A DNA stretch of 64,000 nucleotides. Origin: a virus. The notes under the pieces are model-generated. The model saw nothing but the letters and a program-made list of their open reading frames with translations, ran no database searches and was not told the DNA's origin. Positions 41,577 to 49,804 of the stretch are shown piece after piece. Each line of letters begins with the position of its first letter. The stretch's first letter is position 1. The stretch lies in the IMG/VR virus record IMGVR_UViG_3300043788_000101, positions 1 through 64,000 of that record; one strand, written 5' to 3'. A program made the translations under genes and the position numbers.

Positions 41577-42455
41577 ATGACTGGGCAATTGTACGGAGGG
41601 ATGCCGGGCAACATCAGTAACCCGGCAGCCATCGCTATCACAAGCTCGACGGCCGCGAACCCGATCGAGATCGCGACAAGCACCGTGCATGGCCTGACGA
41701 CGGGAGACTGGGTCGACGTCTATTCGCACCTTACCAACCTTCCAGCCAATTGCGTGAATACGCAAGTCACGGTCGTCGACACGACGCACTTCACGATCCC
41801 GATCTCTGGGATCGGTTACACAGCGGGCGGAGCGAGCGGATACGTCCAGCCCCTCTCGTACACCCAGAACGTCGCGACGATTCCGGCCGACGGTGATCCG
41901 TACGCCGCCGCCACATACACGCCTGGGTACACGGCCGCGCTCGACCGGAGCGCCTTCGAGCGAGCGAACTCTGGAGCCTACAAGCTCGTTTACTACAATG
42001 TCGCCAAGATCTCCGAGACATTCTCAACGACATGGTTCACGAATACGACGAGCGCGGCGACCGTGCAGACGCAAATCTTTGGCATAGGCACGCCGCCGCC
42101 AGCGGTCGGTGTCAACGATACCGTCGTCATCACGGCTGACCTCACGCTAGCCAATAGCAATTCGAACAACGTTGTCGCGTCTATTGGGTGCACATGGGGC
42201 AACGCATCTATCGTTACCAAGATCCCTGGCTCCTCGAAGTTTCTGATCTCGCAGGGGGCCTCGTCGATCTGGAGCTTTCAGCTTACCGCCGTTTTCCAGG
42301 CCGACTTCGGGATCACGGCTCCGCAGACAGTTAGTCCCATCGGACTGATTAGCTTTCTCTACAACCAGACCGTGTCCACAGCGGCGCTATTCGAGGGCGC
42401 CGGTGACGTCACGTTGCAGGTCTGGGTCTACAGGCCGACGCTCATTCTTCAGTAG
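41577..42455 (+). CDS. Tail fibre-like protein (292 aa)
   Basis: ATG behind GAGGTCGAC. Residues 20-90 are another copy of the module (NPIEIATSTVHGLTTGDWVD, VVDTTHFTIPISG). The rest is beta-rich with aromatic tail residues (FLYNQTVSTAALFEGAGDVT, LQVWVYRP). Probably an adaptor or fibre. Its last 7 bases overlap the 3' end of the opposing lipoprotein gene. Confidence 0.75.
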   Translation: MTGQLYGGMPGNISNPAAIAITSSTAANPIEIATSTVHGLTTGDWVDVYSHLTNLPANCVNTQVTVVDTTHFTIPISGIGYTAGGASGYVQPLSYTQNVATIPADGDPYAAATYTPGYTAALDRSAFERANSGAYKLVYYNVAKISETFSTTWFTNTTSAATVQTQIFGIGTPPPAVGVNDTVVITADLTLANSNSNNVVASIGCTWGNASIVTKIPGSSKFLISQGASSIWSFQLTAVFQADFGITAPQTVSPIGLISFLYNQTVSTAALFEGAGDVTLQVWVYRPTLILQ

Positions 42456-43258
42456 CCGGGTGGACAGCACCATTCCGTTTCGCCGACAGGCGCGGCGTAA
42501 GGATATGCCATCGACGTACAACTGTGGCCCGTGGCGGCGGGGGACGCGGCACCTGGAGGGCATAGCACTATCCAGCCCTGATACGCGCCCGTGCTAGAGG
42601 GGTCGCATGTCGGCGCAGAGTCCCCAATGCGATAGAAGCACGTGGGCGTGGAGCCGCATACGTTCGCTACCCCACCACCTCCGCACGATTCGCCGGACGG
42701 ACATATCGGACTGCCGTTGGCGTCGTTCTGCCCACATCCAGTGGTGCCGCCACATCCGTCTGGAAACGTGCCGCATCCGTTTGCGGGGCACGACGCGACA
42801 TCGAATGGCGTGCATCCGCAGTCGTTCGCTACCCCACCACCGCCGCAGGTCGCGCCAGGCTTGCTGCACGTTCCCGTACATTCGAGCGTACCGCCGCAAC
42901 CGTCTGGCATCGTTCCGCAGTGAGTGAGCGCGACCCCTGAGAGGACATAGTCGCAGCCGACTGGCACGCAGGCCTCGGGCGCGGCGTCTCGTTGACTAGG
43001 GCCGCCGTCAGGCTCTTGGGGCGCATCCGGCACGCCAGCGTCGCTTGCATCAATATCGGTGGAGGCTTCTACTGGAGGCGAGGCGACGGCATCTGCCTGG
43101 GCGTCCGGCGTGGTCTCGGAGCCAACGTCCGGTTCGGCGACCGCACCGGAGTCGTCACTCGTCATCATGTCCGAATGGGCAGGGTCGAGCGGACCGCCAC
43201 CGCAGGCACAGAACGCTAGCGCAATCCACGTCCAGGCCCATCCAATAGCACGCCTCAT
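42449..43258 (-). CDS. Predicted Cys-rich lipoprotein, host-like (269 aa), minus strand
   Basis: Start at ATG 43258 chosen because GGGAGG lies upstream and it gives MRRAIGWAWTWIALAFCAC, a type II signal peptide. After a disordered Asp/Pro/Ala linker come Cys-rich units: CGTMPDGCGGTLECTGTCS, CGGGGVANDCGC, CGTFPDGCGGTTGC, CGGGGVANVCGS, then FYRIGDSAPTCDPSS and a final disulphide-rich end. Such CGGGGxxNxCGC arrays are typical of predicted secreted proteins of Polyangia. It lies against the late operon with its own promoter: a cargo gene probably expressed by a lysogen. Confidence 0.85.
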   Translation of the reverse strand: MRRAIGWAWTWIALAFCACGGGPLDPAHSDMMTSDDSGAVAEPDVGSETTPDAQADAVASPPVEASTDIDASDAGVPDAPQEPDGGPSQRDAAPEACVPVGCDYVLSGVALTHCGTMPDGCGGTLECTGTCSKPGATCGGGGVANDCGCTPFDVASCPANGCGTFPDGCGGTTGCGQNDANGSPICPSGESCGGGGVANVCGSTPTCFYRIGDSAPTCDPSSTGAYQGWIVLCPPGAASPAATGHSCTSMAYPYAAPVGETEWCCPPGY

Positions 43259-43295
43259 CGTCCAACCCTCCCAAAGAGCGCAATGCCCATGCCAT

Positions 43296-43323
43296 ATCAT
43301 ACGGCCCAGCCGCGCTTTTACAA
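43296..43323 (-). promoter_or_regulatory. Promoter of the minus-strand lipoprotein gene
   Basis: Minus-strand TTGTAA (43318-43323), 16 bases, TATGAT (43296-43301), about 38 bases before ATG 43258, with GGGAGG in the leader. The best sigma70-like match among the promoters I see here. Confidence 0.65.
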
Positions 43324-43341
43324 TAGGGGACCGGGTGTCCA

Positions 43342-43740
43342 GTGAGTAGCCCGCTCGCTCTCAACCTGACGCTCCGGGCGGGGTGCGCCGAGACAGGCTC
43401 TCTCCGCTGGCAGACCGGGGCTCCGCCGCCTTCGGGGGCCACCGACGTGGACCTGACGGGCTGCACGGCCATCGCGACGGTCTGGGCGCCGCAGCAGTGG
43501 ACCTCGCCGCTCGTGACCATCACGACGACGCCGGGCGCTTACGGGTCGATCTCGATCGGCACCTTCGGCAGCGCACAAGTCCCGAGCGTCGTCACGTGGC
43601 TTTTCACGGCGGCTGGCGTCGCGCTCTTGCTACCGAGCGCTCCGCTTGACGAGGCGCGGCTCGAGTGGGGGCTCAACGTTATCTTTCCGAGCACGGGGCC
43701 ATGGCCGCTCATTCGCGGGCGCGTCACGGTCAAGCCATGA
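43342..43740 (+). CDS. Hypothetical tail-region protein (132 aa)
   Basis: GTG 43342. Beta-rich (ALNLTLRAGCAETGSLRWQT, CTAIATVWAPQQWTSPLVTI). Pattern reminiscent of small proteins found beside fibre genes. Function unknown. Confidence 0.68.
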   Translation: MSSPLALNLTLRAGCAETGSLRWQTGAPPPSGATDVDLTGCTAIATVWAPQQWTSPLVTITTTPGAYGSISIGTFGSAQVPSVVTWLFTAAGVALLLPSAPLDEARLEWGLNVIFPSTGPWPLIRGRVTVKP

Positions 43741-43741
43741 C

Positions 43742-44146
43742 ATGGGAACACCGAATGTCACAAATCTCAACCTCCTCAACGTCATCCTGCCGTTTGGTCC
43801 GGCCGCGCAGTCGGGGATCACGGCCTACTACCCGAGCATCGGGACATTCGTCCCACGCATGTCCGGCGCGGTGGGGCCGCCGATAGTGGGAAATTACCAG
43901 ACCGTCCAAACAGACTTTGTGGCGCTACCAGGGCAGCCAGCGCTCAACTTCCTGCCGCCGCTCAAGGCCGCGAATGATGGCGCGAACGCGAGCACCGACG
44001 TGAGCACGACGCAGATTCAGTACGGCACGAACGCCGCGTTGCCGTCGCAGCCTGTCGCTCAGTACACCCTCTATCTCGCGACCGACAATGGCGCGATTTA
44101 CGTCAGTAGTGGGAGCGCGTGGCTCCAGATACTAGGGCCGGCATGA
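43742..44146 (+). CDS. Hypothetical tail-region protein (134 aa)
   Basis: ATG 43742 just after the previous stop. First half GITAYYPSIGTFVPRMSGAV, second half contains NAALPSQPVAQYTLYLATDN and GAIYVSSGSAWLQI, a fibre-style segment. Stop overlaps the next ATG. Confidence 0.68.
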   Translation: MGTPNVTNLNLLNVILPFGPAAQSGITAYYPSIGTFVPRMSGAVGPPIVGNYQTVQTDFVALPGQPALNFLPPLKAANDGANASTDVSTTQIQYGTNAALPSQPVAQYTLYLATDNGAIYVSSGSAWLQILGPA

Positions 44147-45180
44147 CCAAACTTCAGAAACTCATCATCGGCGCTGTGCTGCTTTGCTACGGAGTAATGC
44201 TCTCCGTGCTATTCGTGCGTCATAGGCCAGCCACGTCGCCGACGCAGCCGCATACCTACGGAGCAGTCGGCGGCTACACGCTGCCCGCTGGAGCGGCGAC
44301 CGGGACCACAGTCTACGCGAACAATGCCGGCGGATGGTCGACGTTGGCGCCAGGAAGCAACGGGCAGACCTATCAGCTCTCATCCGGTATCCCTTCGTGG
44401 GCTACAGCCTCTGGTGGCGCCACACTGCCGGACGCGGGCACCGGCGGCATGTGGTTTCAGAACGACGCCGGAGTGGTCACGCCTGTCGCGGCAGCAACTG
44501 TCGTCGGACAGCCGCTCCTGAGCGGCCCTGGCGAGTACCCGGCGTTCGGTACGCCCACATTCGGCACGGGGCTTGTTGGTACAGGCAATGTTACACCACC
44601 TCCTACCGTAGCGGGTGGCGGATGGACATCGATCAACAACTCGACAGGTCTAACGGCGAGCGATCAATCCAACGGATCGATTCTCATCGTATTCCAGAAT
44701 GCAGCCAGCGCTGGTAACGGCTATGTGAGAACTGGCTGGACCACCGGCGTAGAAATTGGCTTCGATATGGATGATATATTCATAACGACCGTGGCCGGAG
44801 GCTCGGCGCAGCAGCTTTGGGCTGGCGTCTGCATGTGGAACGGCACGCAGTACTTGCTCATGGGCATTCTTAGCTATTGCACCGGCGCAACAGGCTATTG
44901 CGGAACGGGCCTTATCCTTACCGGCACGGATGCTTCGGGTACACAGACGCAGGGCAACTGGTCTCAGTGGTCCAAACCATTCGTGCGAATGCAGATATCC
45001 GGCTCGAACATCATATCGCAGTTGTCGGTCGACAAGCAGTTGTGGTCGACCATCTACACGACGGCGATCTCGACGGCGTTCCCAAGCGGCACGCCGACCT
45101 ATGGCGGAGTGTGTGTCGGGCACCCGCCGTCGAACAATGGGGCCGTTGGCCTAACGCTCTTCGACTTCGTCCTGAACTAG
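44143..45180 (+). CDS. Fibre-like protein with N-terminal membrane anchor (345 aa)
   Basis: ATG 44143 overlaps the previous stop. Residues 5-27 ([20 protein letters not shown]) are a signal anchor without a lipobox. Then a tail-fibre-type repeat ([36 protein letters not shown]) and a lectin-like beta domain ([30 protein letters not shown]). A membrane-bound fibre domain is unexpected in a virion; it may be displayed by infected cells. Confidence 0.75.
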   Translation: MTKLQKLIIGAVLLCYGVMLSVLFVRHRPATSPTQPHTYGAVGGYTLPAGAATGTTVYANNAGGWSTLAPGSNGQTYQLSSGIPSWATASGGATLPDAGTGGMWFQNDAGVVTPVAAATVVGQPLLSGPGEYPAFGTPTFGTGLVGTGNVTPPPTVAGGGWTSINNSTGLTASDQSNGSILIVFQNAASAGNGYVRTGWTTGVEIGFDMDDIFITTVAGGSAQQLWAGVCMWNGTQYLLMGILSYCTGATGYCGTGLILTGTDASGTQTQGNWSQWSKPFVRMQISGSNIISQLSVDKQLWSTIYTTAISTAFPSGTPTYGGVCVGHPPSNNGAVGLTLFDFVLN

Positions 45181-45189
45181 GAGAGCGCA

Positions 45190-45273
45190 GTGAGCGATCC
45201 AAACGATTCGCAAGTCGTTTACACGATTGGCTTTCGACGCGGTATAATGCGCGCTGGATGCCTGCAAAGCTGA
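45190..45273 (+). pseudogene. 5' remnant of the gene now starting at 45829
   Basis: GTG 45190 behind AGGAGAGCGCA reads [13 protein letters not shown] and then runs out of frame. The intact gene at 45829 begins [13 protein letters not shown]; 9 of the first 14 residues are the same. The endonuclease gene lies exactly between the two, so this is the orphaned start and ribosome site of the interrupted gene, or of a relative brought in with the endonuclease. Confidence 0.7.
45219..45257 (+). promoter_or_regulatory. Promoter of the endonuclease in the fibre region
   Basis: TTACAC (45219-45224), 18 bases, perfect TATAAT (45243-45248), nine bases before ATG 45258. The element lies within the remnant reading frame. 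Confidence 0.6.
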
Positions 45274-45842
45274 CGTGTCCGAAGAGATGTTCGAAGTGCG
45301 GATCGGCGGGCCCGTTCTACAAGAACAGGGCAATGCGAGATGGCCTGACGAACCAGTGTCGACGCTGTCACAACGCTAGTGCGACAAGATGGGCAAAGGC
45401 AAACCCGGAAAAAACGCGGGCCATCGGGAGACGATTCGAGCGTGCGCACCGTCATGAGCGCAGCAAGTGTAGGACGACGCCGCAAGTCCTAAAGGCCTGG
45501 AGAAACGCGAATCACATCAAGCTCGTTGCACAAGCGCGAGAGTGGTGGAAAACCCATCCAGAGCAACTCGCAGCTAAGAAGGCACGACGTCGCGCAAGAG
45601 TGCACGGAGTCGAAGTACGATTGACCGCCAAAGAATGGCGAGACATCGTCGAGTTCTTCGGACACAGATGCGCGTACTGCCTGCGAGGCGACGTCAAGCT
45701 GACGCAGGATCATGTGGTCGCGCTGTCGCGTGGCGGGACACATACGGCCGAAAATGTCGTGCCGGCATGCTTGCCGTGCAACTCGAAGCATAAACGAGAA
45801 CTACCTGTTTTCTGGATGGTGAATATTCATGGGCGATCCTAA
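45258..45842 (+). CDS. HNH freestanding homing endonuclease
   Basis: 194 residues. Zinc finger [19 protein letters not shown] ... [12 protein letters not shown], basic spacer, then [20 protein letters not shown] and [20 protein letters not shown]. Near relative of 30378-31085. Its last residues (HGRS) and stop are read in another frame of the first codons of the next gene, a 14-base overlap. Confidence 0.93.
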   Translation: MPAKLTCPKRCSKCGSAGPFYKNRAMRDGLTNQCRRCHNASATRWAKANPEKTRAIGRRFERAHRHERSKCRTTPQVLKAWRNANHIKLVAQAREWWKTHPEQLAAKKARRRARVHGVEVRLTAKEWRDIVEFFGHRCAYCLRGDVKLTQDHVVALSRGGTHTAENVVPACLPCNSKHKRELPVFWMVNIHGRS

Positions 45843-46233
45843 TGACCCGATGCAGGTCTTCACTATAGGGGTTCCTGGTCCGAGCGGCCTTCCGATGCTA
45901 TGGCAAGGCGCGCTGCCGATTACGCCAGGTCAGTCGCCGTACTCGGCCGCGATCCTGCAGCCCGTACCGGTCGATTGCCGCACGGGCCCAGTGACGATTC
46001 AGCTGCCGGCGCTCACCGACTCCTCGACGTGCGTCGTCGCGATCAAGGACTTGTATGGCGCGAGCGCGACCAACAACATCACGTTGCTCCCAGTCTCTGG
46101 GCTCAGTACCGTGGTCGAGCAGCCTGGCGCTCTAGGCACGTACGCCTCCACCGGGGTCATCGCGAGCAATGGCGCTGTCGTTTGGCTCGTGTCGATGTTC
46201 TCGATCAACGCATGGGTCATCTGGGTGCACTGA
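45829..46233 (+). CDS. Tail-region beta protein (134 aa), interrupted target of the endonuclease
   Basis: ATG 45829. [20 protein letters not shown] then strands [34 protein letters not shown] and a C-terminal [14 protein letters not shown], a fold often found in small phage fibre-associated proteins. Its own ribosome site is weak; the good one is left behind at 45181-45189. Confidence 0.75.
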   Translation: MGDPNDPMQVFTIGVPGPSGLPMLWQGALPITPGQSPYSAAILQPVPVDCRTGPVTIQLPALTDSSTCVVAIKDLYGASATNNITLLPVSGLSTVVEQPGALGTYASTGVIASNGAVVWLVSMFSINAWVIWVH

Positions 46234-46587
46234 ATGCTCGAAGATTACCAGCCTCAGACCGAGTTCGAGCGAGTCGTGTTGGCCCTCGTGAGCCGCGCAG
46301 AAACAGCAGCCATACGTGCCGAGGAATCCGCGAAGGCGGCCATGAATGCAGCCGTCGCCACGCACGCATGCGTCGACGAGATGCGTCTGGAGCTTCGACA
46401 GGCGGCCAGCAATGTAGCGACAGCGCGGCGCGAAGCCGAAGTGTGTGCGCTCCGCGCCGAAGCCGCCGAGGACTATGTGCGCGCAGCCACTCGGGAAGCG
46501 CGCTCTGTCGACCCGACGCCGCGAGAGCTTCCTAACTCCAGTATGCCTCCGTCGTCGAGCGTGCCACCAGTTCCAGAGGGCAAGTGA
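46234..46587 (+). CDS. Coiled-coil protein (117 aa)
   Basis: Almost entirely heptad helix (RAETAAIRAEESAKAAMNAA, MRLELRQAASNVATARREAE) with a Pro/Ser tail. No membrane segment. Possibly a spanin-like or holin-partner component because the next genes are membrane proteins. Confidence 0.7.
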   Translation: MLEDYQPQTEFERVVLALVSRAETAAIRAEESAKAAMNAAVATHACVDEMRLELRQAASNVATARREAEVCALRAEAAEDYVRAATREARSVDPTPRELPNSSMPPSSSVPPVPEGK

Positions 46588-46886
46588 CGCCCGAAGCCGA
46601 CATCGCGCTCGCGGCGATTGTCGTCGCTATTGTGAGTGGCCTTGTTGCGACTGTGTTCGCGCTTTTCACGCTGCGTGTGCGCGACCTCGAAGAGAAGACA
46701 ATCTCGCGGGAGCTTTTCCAAATTCACCAGAAGCACGTCGACGATCGGCTCGACAAGCAAGACAAGGCGCTTGAGTCTCACGGTGCCACGCTGCAGCAAA
46801 ACACGAACGCCACCAACCGCGCGCTAGGCATCCTTGAACGTTTGGAGCGTAAAGCTTCACCACCACCTCGGAGCTACGGTGGATGA
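46584..46886 (+). CDS. Membrane protein with coiled coil, holin-like accessory (100 aa)
   Basis: GTG 46584 overlaps the previous stop. One N-terminal transmembrane helix (IALAAIVVAIVSGLVATVFA) followed by a coiled coil (KTISRELFQIHQKHVDDRLD). The layout occurs in lysis cassettes next to holins. Confidence 0.7.
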   Translation: MTPEADIALAAIVVAIVSGLVATVFALFTLRVRDLEEKTISRELFQIHQKHVDDRLDKQDKALESHGATLQQNTNATNRALGILERLERKASPPPRSYGG

Positions 46887-47096
46887 GTGTCGCACCCATT
46901 CGAGCCCGACGAAGCGCCGACCAAGCCCGAAGGATTTCGAGCGGAGCTACGCCTCATCGCAGAACGCGTACTGGCGTGCGAACCCGGTGACATTGCGGTC
47001 CTCAAGATGCTTCGGGAGTCGGCCACCAATTCGGACGCTGACATGGCTCGGTATCTATCGGCCTGCCACAAATTCGTCGAGCGGTTGCTCGGCTGA
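46887..47096 (+). CDS. Small soluble protein (69 aa)
   Basis: GTG 46887. Acidic and helical (FRAELRLIAERVLACEPGDI, SDADMARYLSACHKF). Unrecognised; located in the lysis region. Confidence 0.65.
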   Translation: MSHPFEPDEAPTKPEGFRAELRLIAERVLACEPGDIAVLKMLRESATNSDADMARYLSACHKFVERLLG

Positions 47097-47134
47097 GATT
47101 CCTACCACACCATCGAAAGACAAGAGGCGATCTG

Positions 47135-47794
47135 ATGCTCAAGCACTTCAATTTCGCAATCGGAACGTGGACGCTGCCATCGTGGCTGACGCTCATCGGC
47201 TCGACGATCAGTGCCGCAATCCTGACCTACGTCATGTCGGTGCCGCCTGGGACGCTCATCACGTCGCTGACGACTGCCGCGGGGTTCACGGCTCTTTGGC
47301 ATGGAGCACTCGTCGCCGTACTCGTCGCCGTGGTCAACCTCGCCAAGACGCAGCTCACGCCGGCGGACGCGAAGGCGAAGGCCGCGCTCGCGGCTGCGGC
47401 CGTCAAGACGCTGACCACGCTGGTCATGACGTTCGCCTTCGTGCTTATGTGCGCAATCCTCGCTGGCTGCGGCTCATTCCTCAGTGCCTCACCGACGGTG
47501 CCTGTCACCCCAGCGAACTCCGCTCAGGTCAGTTCGTGTGAAGCGACGGCGACGGGCCACAATCTCGGAGCCATCGGCGGAATGACGCTGGCCGGCGGAG
47601 CCACGGTGGTGGGCGTCATCGACTCGCAGGAGTCGAACGCCAAGACGCAGCAGGCCCTCGGGTGGACGGCTGCAATCATCGCAGCACTCGCGGGCGTCGA
47701 TACGCTGTTCACGACCATCGAGAGCGCGAACTACGCACAGAGCCAGTGCTCGGAGCTGCTCGGGCCCCTGCCCGTAGCAAAGGTGGCCCAGTGA
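47135..47794 (+). CDS. Multi-pass membrane protein, holin candidate (219 aa)
   Basis: ATG behind AGAGGCGA. Hydrophobic segments at about residues 15-36, 47-70, 88-112 (TLTTLVMTFAFVLMCAILAG) and 140-190. The third ends LAGCGS, which looks like an internal lipobox, so the gene may be a fusion of a holin-type membrane part and a lipoprotein-type domain, or the C-terminal half may be exported. Directly upstream of the hydrolase genes. Confidence 0.65.
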   Translation: MLKHFNFAIGTWTLPSWLTLIGSTISAAILTYVMSVPPGTLITSLTTAAGFTALWHGALVAVLVAVVNLAKTQLTPADAKAKAALAAAAVKTLTTLVMTFAFVLMCAILAGCGSFLSASPTVPVTPANSAQVSSCEATATGHNLGAIGGMTLAGGATVVGVIDSQESNAKTQQALGWTAAIIAALAGVDTLFTTIESANYAQSQCSELLGPLPVAKVAQ

Positions 47795-48771
47795 GAATCC
47801 AGCAGCACACGGTCCAGCACCATGTGGGGGGCCGCAAGCGCCCCGACTTCGCCGCGCTCGCCGGCCATCACCGGATGGCGAAGTACATGACGCTGTCGAC
47901 GCTACCGACGCCTCCGGCAAGCTTCAACTATTGGCCGCTCGCGAATCAGGCCGCGGTTGCGGATATCCTCGGCAACAACACGCTCGGCGACTGCACCGCG
48001 GCGGGCGCCTGTCACCTCGCGGACGTCTACTCGGCGGGTGGGGGCTCGCAGGCTGCAATGACATCGGCGCAGGCGATTGCGTTCTACTCGCTGTCGACTG
48101 GATACAACCCGGCGGACCCGAGCACGGACCAGGGGGGCGACGAGGTCACGGTGCTCACCGACTGGCAGACCAAAGGATTGGACGGCGCAGGCCTGCACGC
48201 GATCAAAGGTTTCGTGAGCGTGGACGGATCGAACGCGGCGCTCCTCTTCGCGTCCTGCTGGCTTTTCGGAGGATTGTACTTCGGGCTGGAGCTGACCGAG
48301 GCCATGGCCAACACGAGCGGCTCGGGCTTTCTCTGGGTGCCAGGTACGGCCAACCCGAACGACGGTCACTGCGTCGTCGGCGCGGGGGGCGACTCCTCGG
48401 GCAAGGGGCAAATCCAAATCAACACGTGGGGTCTTCTCGGCGGCTTCGAGATGGATGCCATCGCGGAGCTTTGCGTCGAGTCGGCGGGCGGCACCGTGTT
48501 CGTTCCCATCAGCGCCGAGTGGGTGAACGCCGCGAAGTCTGCGGCGCCGAGCGGCTTCGACTGGGAGCAGCTTGCCTCGGACTTCGACCTCGACCTCGGT
48601 GGGGCGGTACCTGTGCCTTCGCCGGTTCCGCCTCCCGCGCCATCGGGCCCCGCCACGCAGGCCAGCGTCAATGCGGCTCTCGCGGGCGCGTTCCAGTACG
48701 ACATGATGACCAAGTCGCAAGCCGTCACGCAGGCGCAGGCCTCGGTGGCGGCCCTTACGTGGCCGGCGTGA
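47791..48771 (+). CDS. C39/papain-like cysteine peptidase-type protein (326 aa)
   Basis: GTG 47791 overlaps the previous stop. LGDCTAAGACHLADVY holds the candidate nucleophile Cys, GTANPNDGHCVVGAGGD the His and QIQINTWGLLGG the third position, the order of papain-fold peptidases. The C-terminus is Pro-rich (VPVPSPVPPPAPSGPATQA) with a helical end. Could cut peptide cross-links or host surface protein at lysis; no export signal is visible. Confidence 0.75.
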   Translation: MRIQQHTVQHHVGGRKRPDFAALAGHHRMAKYMTLSTLPTPPASFNYWPLANQAAVADILGNNTLGDCTAAGACHLADVYSAGGGSQAAMTSAQAIAFYSLSTGYNPADPSTDQGGDEVTVLTDWQTKGLDGAGLHAIKGFVSVDGSNAALLFASCWLFGGLYFGLELTEAMANTSGSGFLWVPGTANPNDGHCVVGAGGDSSGKGQIQINTWGLLGGFEMDAIAELCVESAGGTVFVPISAEWVNAAKSAAPSGFDWEQLASDFDLDLGGAVPVPSPVPPPAPSGPATQASVNAALAGAFQYDMMTKSQAVTQAQASVAALTWPA

Positions 48772-49037
48772 AGCTCGACGCCGCGCTGCTCTGGGCTGGC
48801 TGCTTGGCCCTGACGTTCGCCCAGTGCAACGCCTGCCAATCGACACCATCCGCCGTGTCGCCGTCGACCATCTGCGCGGAGCTATCAGAAGCCGGTTGCC
48901 TGCAAATCAGCTCGGATTGCGCCTCGTCGATCACCGTTCAGCTTGAGGGCGGCGCCGGAGCCAATCCGCTACTCTCGACGGCCATCAACTGCCTCGCCGC
49001 GGGCGGGACGGTGCCGAGCTGCGGAGGGTGCCCGTGA
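48768..49037 (+). CDS. Predicted small lipoprotein (89 aa)
   Basis: GTG 48768 overlaps the previous stop. AALLWAGCLALTFAQCNAC gives a short signal peptide with a Cys at the end of the hydrophobic run, then several Cys (CAELSEAGCLQISSDC, CGGCP). An outer-membrane spanin subunit is possible but the typical inner partner is not obvious. Confidence 0.65.
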   Translation: MKLDAALLWAGCLALTFAQCNACQSTPSAVSPSTICAELSEAGCLQISSDCASSITVQLEGGAGANPLLSTAINCLAAGGTVPSCGGCP

Positions 49038-49213
49038 GCCTCGATTGGAAAGAGCCTGGCACGTTCGACCAGTGGCGCGACCAGTTCGTGAACGCGCTCG
49101 GGTCCGCTGCGACGTGCGCCGACAGTCCTACGCACATCGTGGACGCGGCCGACATGATCGCTCAAGCCGCCGTCGAGCTGATTCAGCAGCGCGCGAAGGA
49201 AGCGGGGCGATGA
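49034..49213 (+). CDS. Small helical protein (59 aa)
   Basis: GTG 49034 overlaps the previous stop (an in-frame GTG at 49028 is also possible). LDWKEPGTFDQWRDQFVNAL and an amphipathic C-terminal helix. Unknown. Confidence 0.62.
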   Translation: MSLDWKEPGTFDQWRDQFVNALGSAATCADSPTHIVDAADMIAQAAVELIQQRAKEAGR

Positions 49214-49320
49214 TCGGCCGTCTGTCAAGGCTCGACTACGCGCGCGATGCCGCAGCAGGCAAGACCGGCTTTACGCGCTGGCTTGCCTGGGCGATTGCGC
49301 TTATCCTCGGGCCCCCATGA
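49210..49320 (+). CDS. Tiny membrane protein (36 aa)
   Basis: ATG overlaps the previous stop and the stop overlaps the next ATG. Basic N-terminus then one short hydrophobic helix (WLAWAIALILG). May help the lysis membrane proteins. Confidence 0.5.
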   Translation: MIGRLSRLDYARDAAAGKTGFTRWLAWAIALILGPP

Positions 49321-49802
49321 ATCCAGCCTACATACTCGCAGCCCTTCTCGCGTGGAACCCCGGTGGCAAGCAGGGGGCCAGAGGCTCCACGACGGATGCA
49401 GTTCTCACGGAATGGGCGACCGCCATCGCGGATGCCTGCAACCTTGACGAGGACGGGCGCAAGCTGACGCCGCTCGAGTGCCTCACGCAAGCGGCCATCG
49501 CCAGCGAGGAGACACGGTTTGCTCCGTACATCCTCGACGGATCGTGCAACATCCAGGGATGGCGCGCGCTGCACCATCTGGACAAGAAGTGCGACGGCGA
49601 CAAGGCGTACGGACCATGGCAGGTCTGGCAGCCAGCGTGGGTCAGTGTCTGCCCTGCCGGCGGCGAGAACCCAGACACGCGTGACCCATTCATCAACGCG
49701 CTCGTGGCTAGACGCCTTCTGCTCAAGAACCCGCACGGCTGGATGACGTACGACGCCGCGAAGGCGAAGGCCGAGGCCTGGACGGCGACGCACAAGGAGT
49801 AG
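49317..49802 (+). CDS. Lysozyme/transglycosylase-like endolysin (161 aa)
   Basis: ATG overlaps the previous stop. QAAIASEETRFAPYILDGSC has the Glu expected of the lysozyme-like superfamily, and DGDKAYGPWQVWQPAW is the 'G.GP.Q..' segment of SLT-type domains. No cleavable signal, so release would depend on a holin. Main candidate for peptidoglycan cleavage in lysis. Confidence 0.7.
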   Translation: MNPAYILAALLAWNPGGKQGARGSTTDAVLTEWATAIADACNLDEDGRKLTPLECLTQAAIASEETRFAPYILDGSCNIQGWRALHHLDKKCDGDKAYGPWQVWQPAWVSVCPAGGENPDTRDPFINALVARRLLLKNPHGWMTYDAAKAKAEAWTATHKE

Positions 49803-49804
49803 CG

